Shown here one piece after another: positions 36,101-48,084 of a stretch of DNA of 64,000 nt. Origin of the DNA: Sipunculus nudus (lineage: Eukaryota; Annelida; Sipuncula; Golfingiida; Sipunculidae). The notes under the pieces are model-generated. The model did not search any database. It was not told the DNA's origin and saw only the letters and a program-made list of their open reading frames with translations. Position 1 is the stretch's first letter. The number at the start of each line of letters is the position of its first letter. The position numbers and the translations under genes are program-made. The DNA is taken from positions 37,800,862-37,864,861 of the forward strand of contig CM049307.1 of NCBI GenBank assembly GCA_026874595.1, given 5' to 3'.

Positions 36101-37767
36101 CATACATGGGCAGCTAATCCCACCCTTTATGGAGTAGGATTGTGAGCAACATGTACAATGGACCAGCACGCAGTCTCACACAGTACAGGGCCGCATAGGT
36201 ACAGAGTGTGACAGAGGGGCACAGGGACCTGTCAGGTACCCATACACTAAACAGTCATCCCCGGGTGTTTGTATGGTTTGATAAATGACCATATACTGTC
36301 TTGTCTGTCATCAGAGGTCATCTCACAGTGACAGGCCCCAGTAAACACAGGCCTCCCTGTATGTCACTCAACAAACCTCCTATCAAATGGAGGCCTCTAA
36401 TCTGACTGGCCACCACAGTTGATTACAATTGCAGGGACATTGAGCCCCACAGTTTACCTGGACCTCACTTTCTTGAGCTACCTGTTGGCCTGGGTCAGCC
36501 CTCCATTCACTGCATCTCTCTCACAACACACGCCCCCCTTGCATCTTTACTTCAAAGTGTTCTCTGCTCTTTGATGCTGACACAGCGAGTGACTTGGCAA
36601 CCAGCCGCTATTACACCCTTATGTTTGCTTCCCTTGAAAATAACAGCCAGGGTCTAACCCTAACCTAGCCTTGAATTAAAGAACACAGGCAGCCGCTGCG
36701 CTAGATCACTGAAAAAGAAGCAGGCGCATTTATTTATGAACACGGCCTGGAAGATACCTCCCTGCGCTTCATCTTCTACGTTATCACCCCTACAGCAACA
36801 TCACCAATCCTTTCATTGGACCAGGCAATACATGTCAGTCTCTTGCAAAACACATCTAATACAAGTCCCAATTAATGCATGCTCATGTTTGAAATTTCAG
36901 ATCTTGATGTCATTTTTTTCACCTCCTGAGCAGAGGATAAAATTTACACCCCAGTTGGTGTCATGATTCACCCTATGCCATCAGTGCTGGCAAATAATGC
37001 ACAGCACGATATATCCGTTTGCCTACCAACACATTTTCAGCAACTTGAACTAGCCCTTTGAAAAAAAATTTACTTATATCCTAATTACTCTGACTTTTAA
37101 TACCGTTTCCTAAATATTTTTGTGATCAAATACTGTCAGGTGAAGCTTGGGCATCTTCTGTCATCTAACTGTATGTTCATTGTATTGTACCTAGTGTCTT
37201 TTATTTGTCCTGGCCATAAATTTGTATATAGGAGCTACAGTGGTCCGGTATAACCTTATTTCTTTAATCAAAGAGGCAATGAAGCTGCAAAAACATTTGG
37301 TCATAATAGTTAACCCACTTGGATCAAACAGGATAAAGCCCCACATACACGCTGGATGGGATTTATTTATATTTCATCATGAAACCCAGGCATTAATTAT
37401 TACCAAAGCTGCTATGAAAACTCCAATAAATCTGGCCAGTTATAGAAACTAGACTCGTTCCCTGTCTTGTCCAAAAATAAAATTAGACTGGCTCCCTCTC
37501 CTGGATTCTCTCCCAGCTGCAGAAATTTAAGCATGATCCTGTCTGGTTTTAAACAATATAAGACTGATGCCCTCTTCATTAAGTGCTAAAATATGAATAA
37601 GGAATATGAATAATTTCCACTTTAAAATCTATATTAAGCTAAATAGACAATCAGTCTGGGTGATCAGATAAGGAATATCCAAGAATAAACAATAACATAA
37701 CAAACACACCCATTTAGAAACATAACTCATATTTAAAAAAAAAATAAAATATAAATATTTTTCTTAC

Positions 37768-37873
37768 CTGTTTTTGGATCTATACCTGGTGGAATACCCA
37801 TATGTGCTGGCGGGGGCTGCGCAAAGTGGTCTAATAACGGAGAAAATGGATTGGGCGGCTGCATCACCTTGCT
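37768..37873 (-). CDS. TCF7L2: TCF central-linker exon (SKVMQPPNPF...DPKTG)
   Basis: The exon is 106 bp: 35 codons plus one base. It starts after a pyrimidine-rich acceptor (tgttcttcag) in phase 0 and ends at ACAG/GTAAGA in phase 1. The peptide begins SKVMQPPNPFSPLL and ends HMGIPPGIDPKTG. The DPKTG end, with a proline-rich stretch before it, matches the vertebrate exon that ends DPKTG and the fly PPPAH...LDPKMG segment. The region is a flexible linker between the beta-catenin-binding N-terminus and the HMG box. In other TCFs this central region contacts Groucho/TLE co-repressors. The final G joins GT of the next exon to give Gly, so the protein continues DPKTG-LPRPP as in relatives. This is the most 5' exon I can identify. 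A GAGCAAG sequence just inside the start could allow a small acceptor shift. Confidence 0.95.
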
Positions 37874-39389
37874 CTGAAGAACAATAAACAACACAAATTT
37901 AAATATAACTAATAAACACCTGATGCTAAAGATACAAATGAAGTATTTCCTAACGGAAAATCTTACAGACACACTTGACTTTATAAAAAGCTGATTTTTA
38001 AGTCACTCTATTTATTATATTTGACTGCGCATATTCATCAAAGATATATAATTCTTTATCATTAACCCTGTTTTACGTTTTATCAATTATACAACTGGAG
38101 GAGTTAAAAAAATAAAAAATGTAATTTATTGTCATTTTACAAAAGATTATTTTAAGAAAATAAAATACAACCTAGTCTGATATTATATAATATAAAATAA
38201 TTTAATATAATATAAAATGTTTTATCAAATCAAATGAATTCTAATCAAATTTGAAATGAAATAAAAATAAAATAATAAAATATAATTTAATTTATGAAAT
38301 GTTCTATTCCTTGGAATATAAAATAATACAATATATAATTTTCTATCTAATGTTATATAATATAAAATGTAATACAAAACAGCAAAACTATTTCATATAA
38401 CACATATAACAGTATCATATAATGGCAGGTTTTTTCTTTTCTTTCAGTAAGCATTATCAGTATCATATTACACTGTCCAACATGTGTCACTCACTGCTTT
38501 CAATAATTCTGAAATGTGCCACACCCTGGGTGGATTTGAAATTCAAGCAGAAACGGTTAGGATGCCTAAGTACTGTTATCTAAATGGTATTTAATTAAGT
38601 ATCCAGCTGTGAGAGGGACCAGACAGCCTGGTCATTTAATAGTCCCTGTGGACACCCCGGTCTCTCTTGATGAGATGTAATTAATACTACTGAAGCTGGA
38701 CAAATACTCGAAACCACTTGCTCCACACATAATTTATATCCTATTAGGAAAATAGACGGCTCTTTTCTCCTCTCACCTCACACATTAAAATGGTTTAATG
38801 TTCGTAAACAATATCTATCACATTTTCAATATCATTTACAATTTAAGGTTTATATTTCCTGGGCCTATGGTGTATCTGCCCAATACAACAGATGCACAAG
38901 TATTCACCTGTAAATAATTATACGGCTTGATACATACAGAATGATTCGTGAAGACGGGCATGAAGTTTTGCCTATATCATTTATTGTATACTTTTAGGCC
39001 TTTGAATATTCACAAACAGTTGTAAGAGTATTTTATGTCTGTAACAGTTGCTATATTCATCAGATAAAACTTTTTCACAAAGTTTCTGGCCCAAGATGTC
39101 AAAATTACAAATTTCTGTGACATCAAGCATTTCTGAGACAAGTAGATACAAGACCTTCAATGGCAGATTAGCTCTGTCAAAACAAGGTCAGAGATTCTGA
39201 GTCACAAAATTTCTTCCACAAAATCTAAATCACACTGCAATTAATTATCTAACATGATTTATTTAAGATGATTAGATATTTTAGTTAAATTTTTGTTCCC
39301 AGTGCATAAAAGAGCTAAATTCATTCCCTGAGAGAAAAAAAAAATCCAGTTTATTTGAAAACCAGTTTTAACGGCACTGTTATGTCACT

Positions 39390-39401
39390 GGGGGGGGGGG
39401 G
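39390..39401. repeat. 12-base G run
   Basis: This is a homopolymer G in AT-rich sequence. Confidence 0.9.
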
Positions 39402-41582
39402 TTATTCCTGATCTATCAAATTACAATAAAACCTAAGCAGTTAAATCTGCAGTTATTTAGTGATACCACATATAAAATCAACTTCCCAATTTCAAGAGCA
39501 TCCAATACCAGTAGCAACATTTTATTGCAGTTAAATGTGTATATAATGAAATATTACTCCATTCAATACATCCCTCAAGCCTCCGGCAGTCTAAGCCGAT
39601 TGTGGCAATTTTTCACCCTCAGCAAGAAAGCTAATAACGTAATGCTGTCTTGAATGTCACATAGCATATATACATGTGGTTTAATATTCCAGCTTAAAAA
39701 TAATTTAGCAAGAAATATCAATTATAAACCATAAATAATGCCCGAGGGATGAATGCTATCAAAATTATGGTGACATAGACAATGAAGAGCGGGTGTTATT
39801 AGCCTTCTTTAATTCTAAATGTTTTCCTATATGGCGATATGTTTTGCTATTGGAGATGTTATCTCTGATTACGTTCCCTACCTAGACGGGCTCTGGGCCA
39901 CTATTCTTTATGTGGTTTGTCATCAAACCCATAAAAGAAGAAATCTGCCTCTGAAACGACTGAAATAAAAGTGAAGCCAACAGCTCCAAAATGATGCAGT
40001 ATTTCCAACATATGGCAAATTTATCAGGGCTGATTCCTCCATAACAGCTGCCTGAGGGGACTCAGTTCTAGTAAAGCTCCATCCCGAAGGCCAAAGACGC
40101 ATCGCTAAGCCACCAACAACCCATGGTTCATCTGTTCAGCTTATCATTGTACTACACTAACAAGAGACAAAATATTTCTGTGAAACTTATTTCTACTTCA
40201 TGTTATTATTTTATCTGCTGATAACTTATAAATTATTCTAGGTTCCCTTAATTTTTTTTTTATTTATTTACATGTATTTTTACATATTTATACTTGTAAT
40301 TTATTTTTATTTAATAATTACATTTTTATTTTTTGTATGTATAAATAACCAAACAGTTATTTTTTTAATCAATTTATCCAGAAGAATTTACCACAGAAAT
40401 ATTTGTCACTGATCCCTGTAAAGTTTGGAACAAATTTTCATGAAACAATTAAAAAGGCACTTTGTACATTTTGGTTTCTTAACTTATAATATTTGTGGTT
40501 TCGTGTAGTAGTAACCAGTCCTCCTTTCTGTACATAAACTGCAATTTACAATATGTAAAGGAATGGAGCTCATGCCAACTGACTTGGACCTGGACCGAAT
40601 AGAAGAAACATCATTTCTATGGCAATAATGCTATTATATTAACTGAAACTTGGGTACATGAAACTGATTATCTTAAAAGTTAACAGCTGAAGATATAAAG
40701 GCAAAAAAAGTCATTTTGTATGGTACCTATAATCTGAAGAAAGCTAGGGAAACTGATTTGACAAAAAGAAATCCACTCAATCCAGAATGGATAAGCAATA
40801 AATATATGTCATTTCATTAAGTGGCTTCTCAATGATTTTTATCTCCTTACTATCAGCACACCATGCCCACCCAGATGTAATGAATGAACTCTTCTTGACA
40901 ATAGTCAGGAAGGCCCATTCTAGGAGAAATAGGGGTGACAGGCCACAGCATCTAACCATGCACCCTGTGGCTTTAACGAGTGCATACAAAGTGGCTTTTT
41001 AAGTTTCTGGTTTCCCCTTTGATATTTTTTCACCTAAGAGGGATTTTCTCTCTCCTTGAGAGGAAATTGAATCTCTCGTGGCAGTGTACCTGCCAGTTTG
41101 CCCAGCTGCTTTACCTTAAATGCTGCTTCACACATGTCTCAAGTCCCTGTGTCTTTGTAAATTTCTGTGTTCTATACTAATCCAAAGCCCCCCACTTATA
41201 CGCCAGCCCCTTCAACCCCTGTGTTATCTGCATCCTTTCACACTGATACTCCCCAAGTACTCTTGTTATCAACAGAGAGAAAAAACATCTAATAACATGT
41301 CACTGGCATGTCAATTCACTTTCAAAGCTTAATGGGCTTGTTTTCATTTAAATATACTTTTGGGGTTCTTTTTTTCCCCCTGTTCGAGAATAATCATTCC
41401 ATCACTACTTAAGTAGCATTAGTAACATCTTGAAACTTTAAGGGATAACATTACATCATCCCATGCCAATGCTTTCCCCGCCCCAAAAGGGTTCACCTTA
41501 GGACTGAGAACACTTGTGGAAACAGTACCAGGGTAATTTACCCTAAAGATCAGTCAAATAAAGGGGAAACCCCTCTTAAAGA

Positions 41583-41720
41583 CCACAGGTAAGATGACCT
41601 AAGGTAATGATGACTTAAATTCCACAGGTAAATCGACCTAAGGTAATGACTTTCTTCAGATAAAATGACCTAAGGTTATGATGACATAAAATCCTCAGGT
41701 AAGATGACCCAAGACAATAG
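41583..41720. repeat. Degenerate tandem repeat of about 38 bp, four copies
   Basis: The units share CAGGTAAGATGACCTAAGGT and a following TAATGATGAC. The CAGGTAAG in the plus strand looks like a splice donor, but the gene runs on the minus strand, so this is probably without meaning. Confidence 0.8.
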
Positions 41721-43146
41721 CAATGTGATGCAATGGGAGGCTGATGAGGGTTATCACTCTAGGTGTAAGCTCTGCTTCATCTGATGAGTTACAATACGGA
41801 GAGGATCAGGAAGCCCTGTGATGAAGCCCTGGGGATGGGAACAGTCACGACTCAGAGACAGATGGTCTCTAAATACTGCTGTGTGGGAACAATGGGAATC
41901 TTAAGAGAGAATGCTATATAATATCCGCATCTCATCCTGCTTATGAGTGAAGTATTTGTGCTACTGTGGGAAGGGGAATAGCCATGTCCAATCCAATATG
42001 CCCCGGAGCAATGTCCCCTCCCCGCACTGACCATACATTGTCTACAGGTAGTCCTGTGATATATACCTGACTTTGTGTCACTGATCATACCTGTGAAGAG
42101 GTGCTGACACAAAACCAACAAACAAGTCAGCTTCCTAGTAAATACCTGCCTTAACCCCTATCAATTCAAAACTGATCAAGCATGAATCTTGTTATTTTTT
42201 CTCCTCTAAAAACATCCTTCCACAAACTATACACAAAGAAAAAAGTTCTGTCTCTCTGAACAAAGTAGCTTATTTACTCTTTACAATATAATTAGAATAT
42301 AAATGTTAATATGTGTTATGTCAATCTGCAAAATCTTATACTTGCTGCAGTACAAACCCAGTTTATCCCCTTTAATGGGGAATGACCTGTTGCATTGTCC
42401 ATTATTAGGACATGGCCATAGTTCAAGAGGGGGCTTCAAATACAGGATTTACTGTAATAATCATAGAAAATAACATAGATTCCTGCTTGTAATGATCAGA
42501 TTAAAGGTAACATCTACCCAAAACTTTTTTAACATACATACAGGATGGCTGCAGGTGTCTGAGGACATAAAACTTGAACCGTATAAGAGCTGGGCAAAGG
42601 ACAAGTCCCAGTTGCCTGCTCTTCTTATTCCCTTTGTTAATCAACAGAAAGGTACAGCGTTAAGAGGCATAACTGTGCCTTTGACAGTACTGTGGTGTCG
42701 CACATGAAAGGCGCTAATTGGTATATCATCTCGTCATCGGGTGTTGGGTGGCCACATTATGCACAGGTATGCCTTTCCTTCATCTTTTCATCCCATGGCA
42801 CATCAAAATCCTGGCAATGGTTTGATCTGTGCTGGCAGTCCAGCAGGACCTGATGAGGGACTACAGCAGCACCAGGTGACAGCCCTCTTTGATATAATTA
42901 GAATCACAGAGACTAAATGTCAGCGGACCACAGCAGACATGCCACTAAATGATCTCCTCGGGAAGCCTTCCATTAATACGTTAAAACTCCCAAACATCAT
43001 AAGGTGCCGTCCCCTCTGTAATATCCCCTCTCAAATGATTCCCGTTGATATTACTGAAAAACTTTGGATTTATGTTTTTAAATTCATGTTTATATGTCAA
43101 GCCATCCTTTAATAATACAGCTCCTATTAAAGAGAATGCACCATGC

Positions 43147-43188
43147 ATATATATATAAATATATATATATATATACACACACACACAA
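43147..43188. repeat. Compound AT / AC microsatellite
   Basis: An AT array followed directly by an AC array. Confidence 0.9.
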
Positions 43189-45883
43189 TTTTTTGTACTA
43201 GTCAATTTCTTGTACCAGATATCAATATATAAGCGGTAACACAAATGCAAATATATATGAATATATGTATTCACTACAGAGCTGTGAAATCACACCACAA
43301 AGTGCAACACGTGCTTTGGATACAACCCCCATGTAAAGGTGCAAGGAAAGAAACTGGTGTGGCTGGGGTCCATGGGGTACACAATGTGCCCCACATCTGT
43401 CAGGCATTGGAATCTATCCTTTCCTAAATATACGATTTAGAAAGGCTGTGGGCAAAACAGACAAGATGTTGGGCCAGCAGGCCAAGAAAGCACTGGCACT
43501 CTTTCACTCCCTGCCACTCTCCCAACATGCACAGTGCAACTCTCCTAACATGCACGTCAGATTGTGTTATGCGAGATAAGTTTATCTACCTGTATAAAAT
43601 AGCGCCATTAAAGGTGCAAATGTAGTTCTTTTCATTACTATTTTATGTTATGTTAGTCATTTCTGATATGTGTCACTGTTACACTCAATTGAACAATAGC
43701 TGAAAGTTATTCAAGCTCAAGATTTTAAATCATTTTTAATCAATTTTTATTTAAATTATCAGGAAGAATATTTTATAATATTCTATTGTAATTTGTATAA
43801 ATGTAGTTATAAATTCTCAAAGATCTTCATTACATCAACTGAATTATTATGAAGAAACTCATTTTAAATCACATTTGATAAAGACTTAAATTTCTTTTTT
43901 TTACTAATTTTTTTTGCAATATTTTTAAATTTCTAATTTTAAAACCACAAAAAGGGAACTGGTATAATTGAAGGAAGCAAGTTTACAACAGTGTATTATT
44001 GTACATTTATCTGGTTAGATAGAGCCGTGGCATGTTTTTACTGGGTAATATTATCTCCTGTTTACATACAGATAACAATCTCCTGATGTGGGTCTAAAAA
44101 ACTGACAGGCTGACCCAGGCCACAAGGATCATCTGCAGAGCTGGTTTATGGGAGCAAACCTTTAACTACAGATTAAACTTCCATCACCTAGGAATAAACC
44201 TGTACCCCTTAACTTGTAGGTTTAAAACTTGAATATTTTGGATAAAACACTGTTTTAACCTGCTGACTCAAATACTGTCAGTATGAACCAATATATACAC
44301 AGAAGTTTTCTTTTCTGATCTGAACTTTGTATTTTCTGTATATGTCAAAAAAGGGAATATATTGAACATAAAAAACATGGGATTAAGGTGTATATATGTA
44401 TAATCCTAGAAGAAAGCTTATGTCAGGTTGCAAGGGTTTTCAACAGTAAAATTATCTGATTCTATATAGGACCACAGGGCAGATAGTTATCCTAACAAGC
44501 CAAATCAGAAAGCCCACCATGTTTACCCTAGACCTCTTTTTAACCAATCAAACATCAAAACATCATATGCAAATGAGGCTAGAGTAAGCCACCCTTCTTT
44601 GCCAGGCAACAAGATTTGTCCACGAGGGTGACTGGATTAATACCCATCCAGTAGTTTCCGGCTCGCTATTGGTCTCTAATCCCGGTGCTCGGGAGTACGG
44701 TGTTGCCAATATGGACGAGATTTACTGCGGGAATCTGCTGCAATGCCATCTGATTTGTCTGCGTGTAAAGAGCCGTTATATTATATTTTGTATTGATGTC
44801 ACTATTGGAGTAGGTGCGGGATCAATGAAGCAGGGTGATCCATTCGGGGCCTCCAATGGCTACAACCCACTCAAGGGTCCACTGAATCAATGGTTCACAC
44901 CTAATCGTTCTAATAATGAACCTGTATCACCTAAACAGAATTGGGAGTAATTTGCTATCATGTAGTTTCTAAATCTATGGGCAGGTTCCACACTTATCCC
45001 CTATAGCAATGCACCAAGCCTTATAGCTGGCGAAAATCTGCTGCGAAGCATAGCGATTTGCAGCAATTCAATATGCAGCTGCCTACCACCATCGACCAAT
45101 CATATTAATCCTTGTCCAGCTTGTATAGCAATAATCAAGAACCTCTGGCAACGTGTCAATTGCAAGTACCACGAGAGACAAAGCTCCTTCATCTATGAGG
45201 TGACACCACTGCCGATAATTAGCTTTGCTTCTCCACTCTGCCACCAGGGGACCTACCTGCCATACAATACATGAGCAGGATTCTCCGCACAAGCCTACAT
45301 TGTGAATTCTTGTGTCACCAGGTGTTATAATTATCAAGAATATCAGATTTTATTGTTGATCTGGTTTAACACTAAATATTCTTTTTCTATTCATATTTTA
45401 CTCTTACAAATGGAAATTTTGTAAACATTGTGACACTAAAGTAGTGATACTATACTACATATTGTGGTTGTGTTAAAAATAAACTAGAAATTTTCAATTA
45501 TATTATGCATATAATGCACCATTAATATATGCCACTCTGGACAGATTGATTATACATATGGAAAGGAGAAAAGGGCAAAATACAAGAATTTGAAATAAAG
45601 GGTTTATGTAAATGAAAAGATGAAACCATTTCATTGTTAATCAAGTTCAGCTATTACCATGTTGCCATTTCTGATATTTAGTAGTACAATCAACATGAGA
45701 TGACATCAAGCTTCTAGAAGTTTTTTTATGCTATCAAGCATTAAATGGTAAATTTCATTTCATTTACTCTTAACACATTTTCTCAGTATATACAAGGAAG
45801 GTGTAAAATTTAATAATTCATATTTTTTTGTATATTTAATTTTCTGTTTTTCTTAATTATATTTATATATGGTGAAAATTATC

Positions 45884-46180
45884 TTTGAGATATCCAACAT
45901 TAATTGCTTATAACCTTTCCATTAAATTAGTATTTTATTTCATTGTAATCTTATGGTGTAAACATTAATTTAATAGAATTATCCTATAATTTGTTTCATT
46001 TTTCCCTTTGCCAAAAACAAAATTATGAAAATCACCTTATAGAATTCCAACATTAATGGTTTAAAATAATTATCTTTTCATTATATTAGTACTTTTTTCA
46101 TTGTAATTTTATATTGTTAACATGAATTTAATAGGATTATCCAGTACTTTGTTTCTTTTTTGTCATCGTCAAAAATCTAA
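45884..46180. repeat. Imperfect tandem duplication, about 155-bp period
   Basis: Two diverged copies start near 45884 and 46039. They share CCAACATTAAT, a TTAGTA.TTT..TTCATTGTAA block and AATTTAATAG.ATTATCC in the same order. No coding signal. Confidence 0.75.
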
Positions 46181-47533
46181 ACAAAAAAATTCCAACAAAT
46201 TTAGATTCATACACGACTATGTGCACTCACAAGATGTTACACCAGTCTTTGTGTAGTGTAACAAAGGGGCTACACCTTAGGCAGTAGCGGGAAGCTGCGC
46301 CATGTTTATACAGATTAGTACCTGTTACGCATTATTGCTGAAAATCCACATTTCCATTATCCTCCACAAATGTTCCTTCATTTGAATTTCAAATATCTTT
46401 AGGCCATGAACAATGACAGTGCAAACACAGGTGTTTCATAAGTTTATTTATTAGGTCTCACAGTATGCCCCATGAATCAATATTCAAATATATGCACACA
46501 CATATACATGTCATACACCGTGAAATGCACACAAAAAACTACTACGGGTAGCCAGGTAGTATTTTACATACAAAATTACTATCAGAAGCCTGCTGGTATT
46601 TTGAATATGGCACTGCCACAGGTAACTAGCTGGTATGTCATTACTGTAAATGTAACAAGCTAGTTTACTATTGGACAAGAGAAAGCACATATATATATAT
46701 ATGTTAATAAAAAAATTCACAGGCCATTGAAAGTCAGGTGATGCAAAAAAAAAACAACGAAACCATACATAACTGATAAGAACAAGTGATAAAATTTGTG
46801 TATTCATTTTTTTTTACTTCCTGTTAAATGCCTTGATTTTTATGTTCATGCTAATGTGGTGGGAACTATTGTTTGAAATGCCTTGTAATAAATGCATTAC
46901 TTTATACTTGCTAGGGAGTTTCTGTCAAAACCTTACTGATGTGTTCCCCTTGAGACCTGAAAGCGATCATGCATGGTCTATAATTCTGTGTTAAACCTCC
47001 GACATGGCACCTGACATTGATAAAAAGCCCCATACATACAGAATTATGTCAACCACACAGACACTGTCATATTTGCAGAGTCTGCTTTCCTGAATTTTTC
47101 ATGAACATTTTCTGCATGGTAATCACAAATGATACTTATTGGTTTTGGAAAAAAACAGGACTTGATGAACGTGATGAACAAGATCTTGATATATATCTTT
47201 GTATGGGTTTTGAAACAAATTTGGCTGTTTGGACAAAATAAATTACTGTATGCTAAATGCAATTTTTTAATGAAAGTTTACTCTTTTTTCCAATTATTAT
47301 TAACATTATATTTTACATCTATTCTTTTTTTTCTGAAAAACATCTCTCTCGATGGAATGTGACGAAAATAAATACAAAAATATTTGTTAAATAAAATAAT
47401 CATAATTACCAGAGAGAGTTGACTGAATTAGGTTCTAAAGCTATAAGCAGCTACTCACAACATGCACTTCTCTAAATATGCTCAAGGTTGGTTAAATTGG
47501 TCTAGAAATAGGTTTTATTTTTTAACATATTTT

Positions 47534-47535
<2 letters not shown>

Positions 47536-47587
<52 letters not shown>
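47536..47587. repeat. AT dinucleotide microsatellite
   Basis: About 26 AT units. An ATT triplet array follows at roughly 47690-47752. Confidence 0.95.
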
Positions 47588-47589
<2 letters not shown>

Positions 47590-47961
47590 CCATTTATATG
47601 ATTTTAAAATATTTCTTATAGAAATTTTATATAACCAATTTATAATTTTTTTAAATATTTCTTGGTGTGATTAAATTTCTAAAGTATATAATTATTATTA
47701 TCATTATTATTAATATTATTATTATTATTATAAATATTATTATTATTATTAATCAAGACTAATTCTAATTTGCAAGTTTAAATTGTTTTACAATTTTTTT
47801 CAATAATATCTGTATGGCTTGTATAATGCAATGCGTTCCACAATATTTAAACTTTGATTTAAACTGAAACCATGAATATTTTTAAAAAAAGTTCTAAAAT
47901 TACAGGTCCAGGAAAGTTTTCTGACTGAACTCATGTATGGGCAGGACTTCTTTGTTAATTG

Positions 47962-48084
47962 TTAATCCTGAAATTCTCCAACTTCTAAAGCTGCAAAGCG
48001 CTCGTAGAAACTCTTGTAGTTAAATACAATACGCAACTCCATTCCTTCTGATCCACTGGCGTTCAAAGAACAAACCCTAAACGC
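47962..48084 (-). other. Short protein-like open frame, unidentified
   Basis: A 40-codon open frame bounded by stops includes SGSEGMELRIVFNYKS and FYERFAALEVGEFQD. Its composition is more globular and less AT-driven than the surroundings, and a GTTTAG acceptor-like site lies near its 5' end. No donor precedes the stop. I do not recognise the family. It may be a remnant of a retro-copied gene, a terminal exon of something else, or chance. Confidence 0.2.

Larger units (their letters stand above)
21602..37767 (-). other. 16.2-kb intron between the first two linker exons
   Basis: The intron holds AT microsatellites (23541-23568, 33091-33160), C runs (29486-29499, 30983-30998), a candidate CTCF site (24144-24158) and several GC-richer, non-repetitive blocks (about 22560-23480, 26380-26800, 29200-29940, 31400-31920, 36000-37000). 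The longest open frames in these blocks (22602-23006 plus, 31517-31897 minus) show no recognisable domain, splice logic or codon bias. No further TCF exon was recognised. Confidence 0.75.
647..37873 (-). other. TCF7L2: TCF/LEF transcription factor gene, 3' part (exons and introns)
   Basis: This span holds the 3' exons of one TCF/LEF gene, the nuclear partner of beta-catenin in Wnt signalling. The exons, read on the minus strand, encode in order a proline-rich central linker, an HMG box, a basic tail and a C-clamp, which is the invertebrate TCF domain order. Every junction has AG/GT splice sites and matching phase: 37873-37768, 21601-21514, 15067-14858, then either 12821-12641 or 12604-12394, then 4603-4423, 2724-2652, and either 2261-2156 or 1022-647. 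The N-terminal beta-catenin-binding exons (a DEL..FKDEGE type motif in this family) were not found and probably lie beyond position 64000. Family assignment is very secure. Orthology to a particular vertebrate paralogue is not, because invertebrates usually have a single TCF gene. Confidence 0.96.

Noticed and set aside
41583..41720. CAGGTAAG donor-like repeats as splice sites
   Set aside because: They are on the plus strand while the gene is on the minus strand, and no plus-strand exon lies next to them.
42741..43112. 123-codon plus-strand open frame
   Set aside because: No recognisable motif. The last part is hydrophobic AT-derived sequence running into a microsatellite.
45241..45255. CCACCAGGGGACCTA as a third CTCF-type site
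   Set aside because: Several mismatches in the right half of the core; too weak to list.
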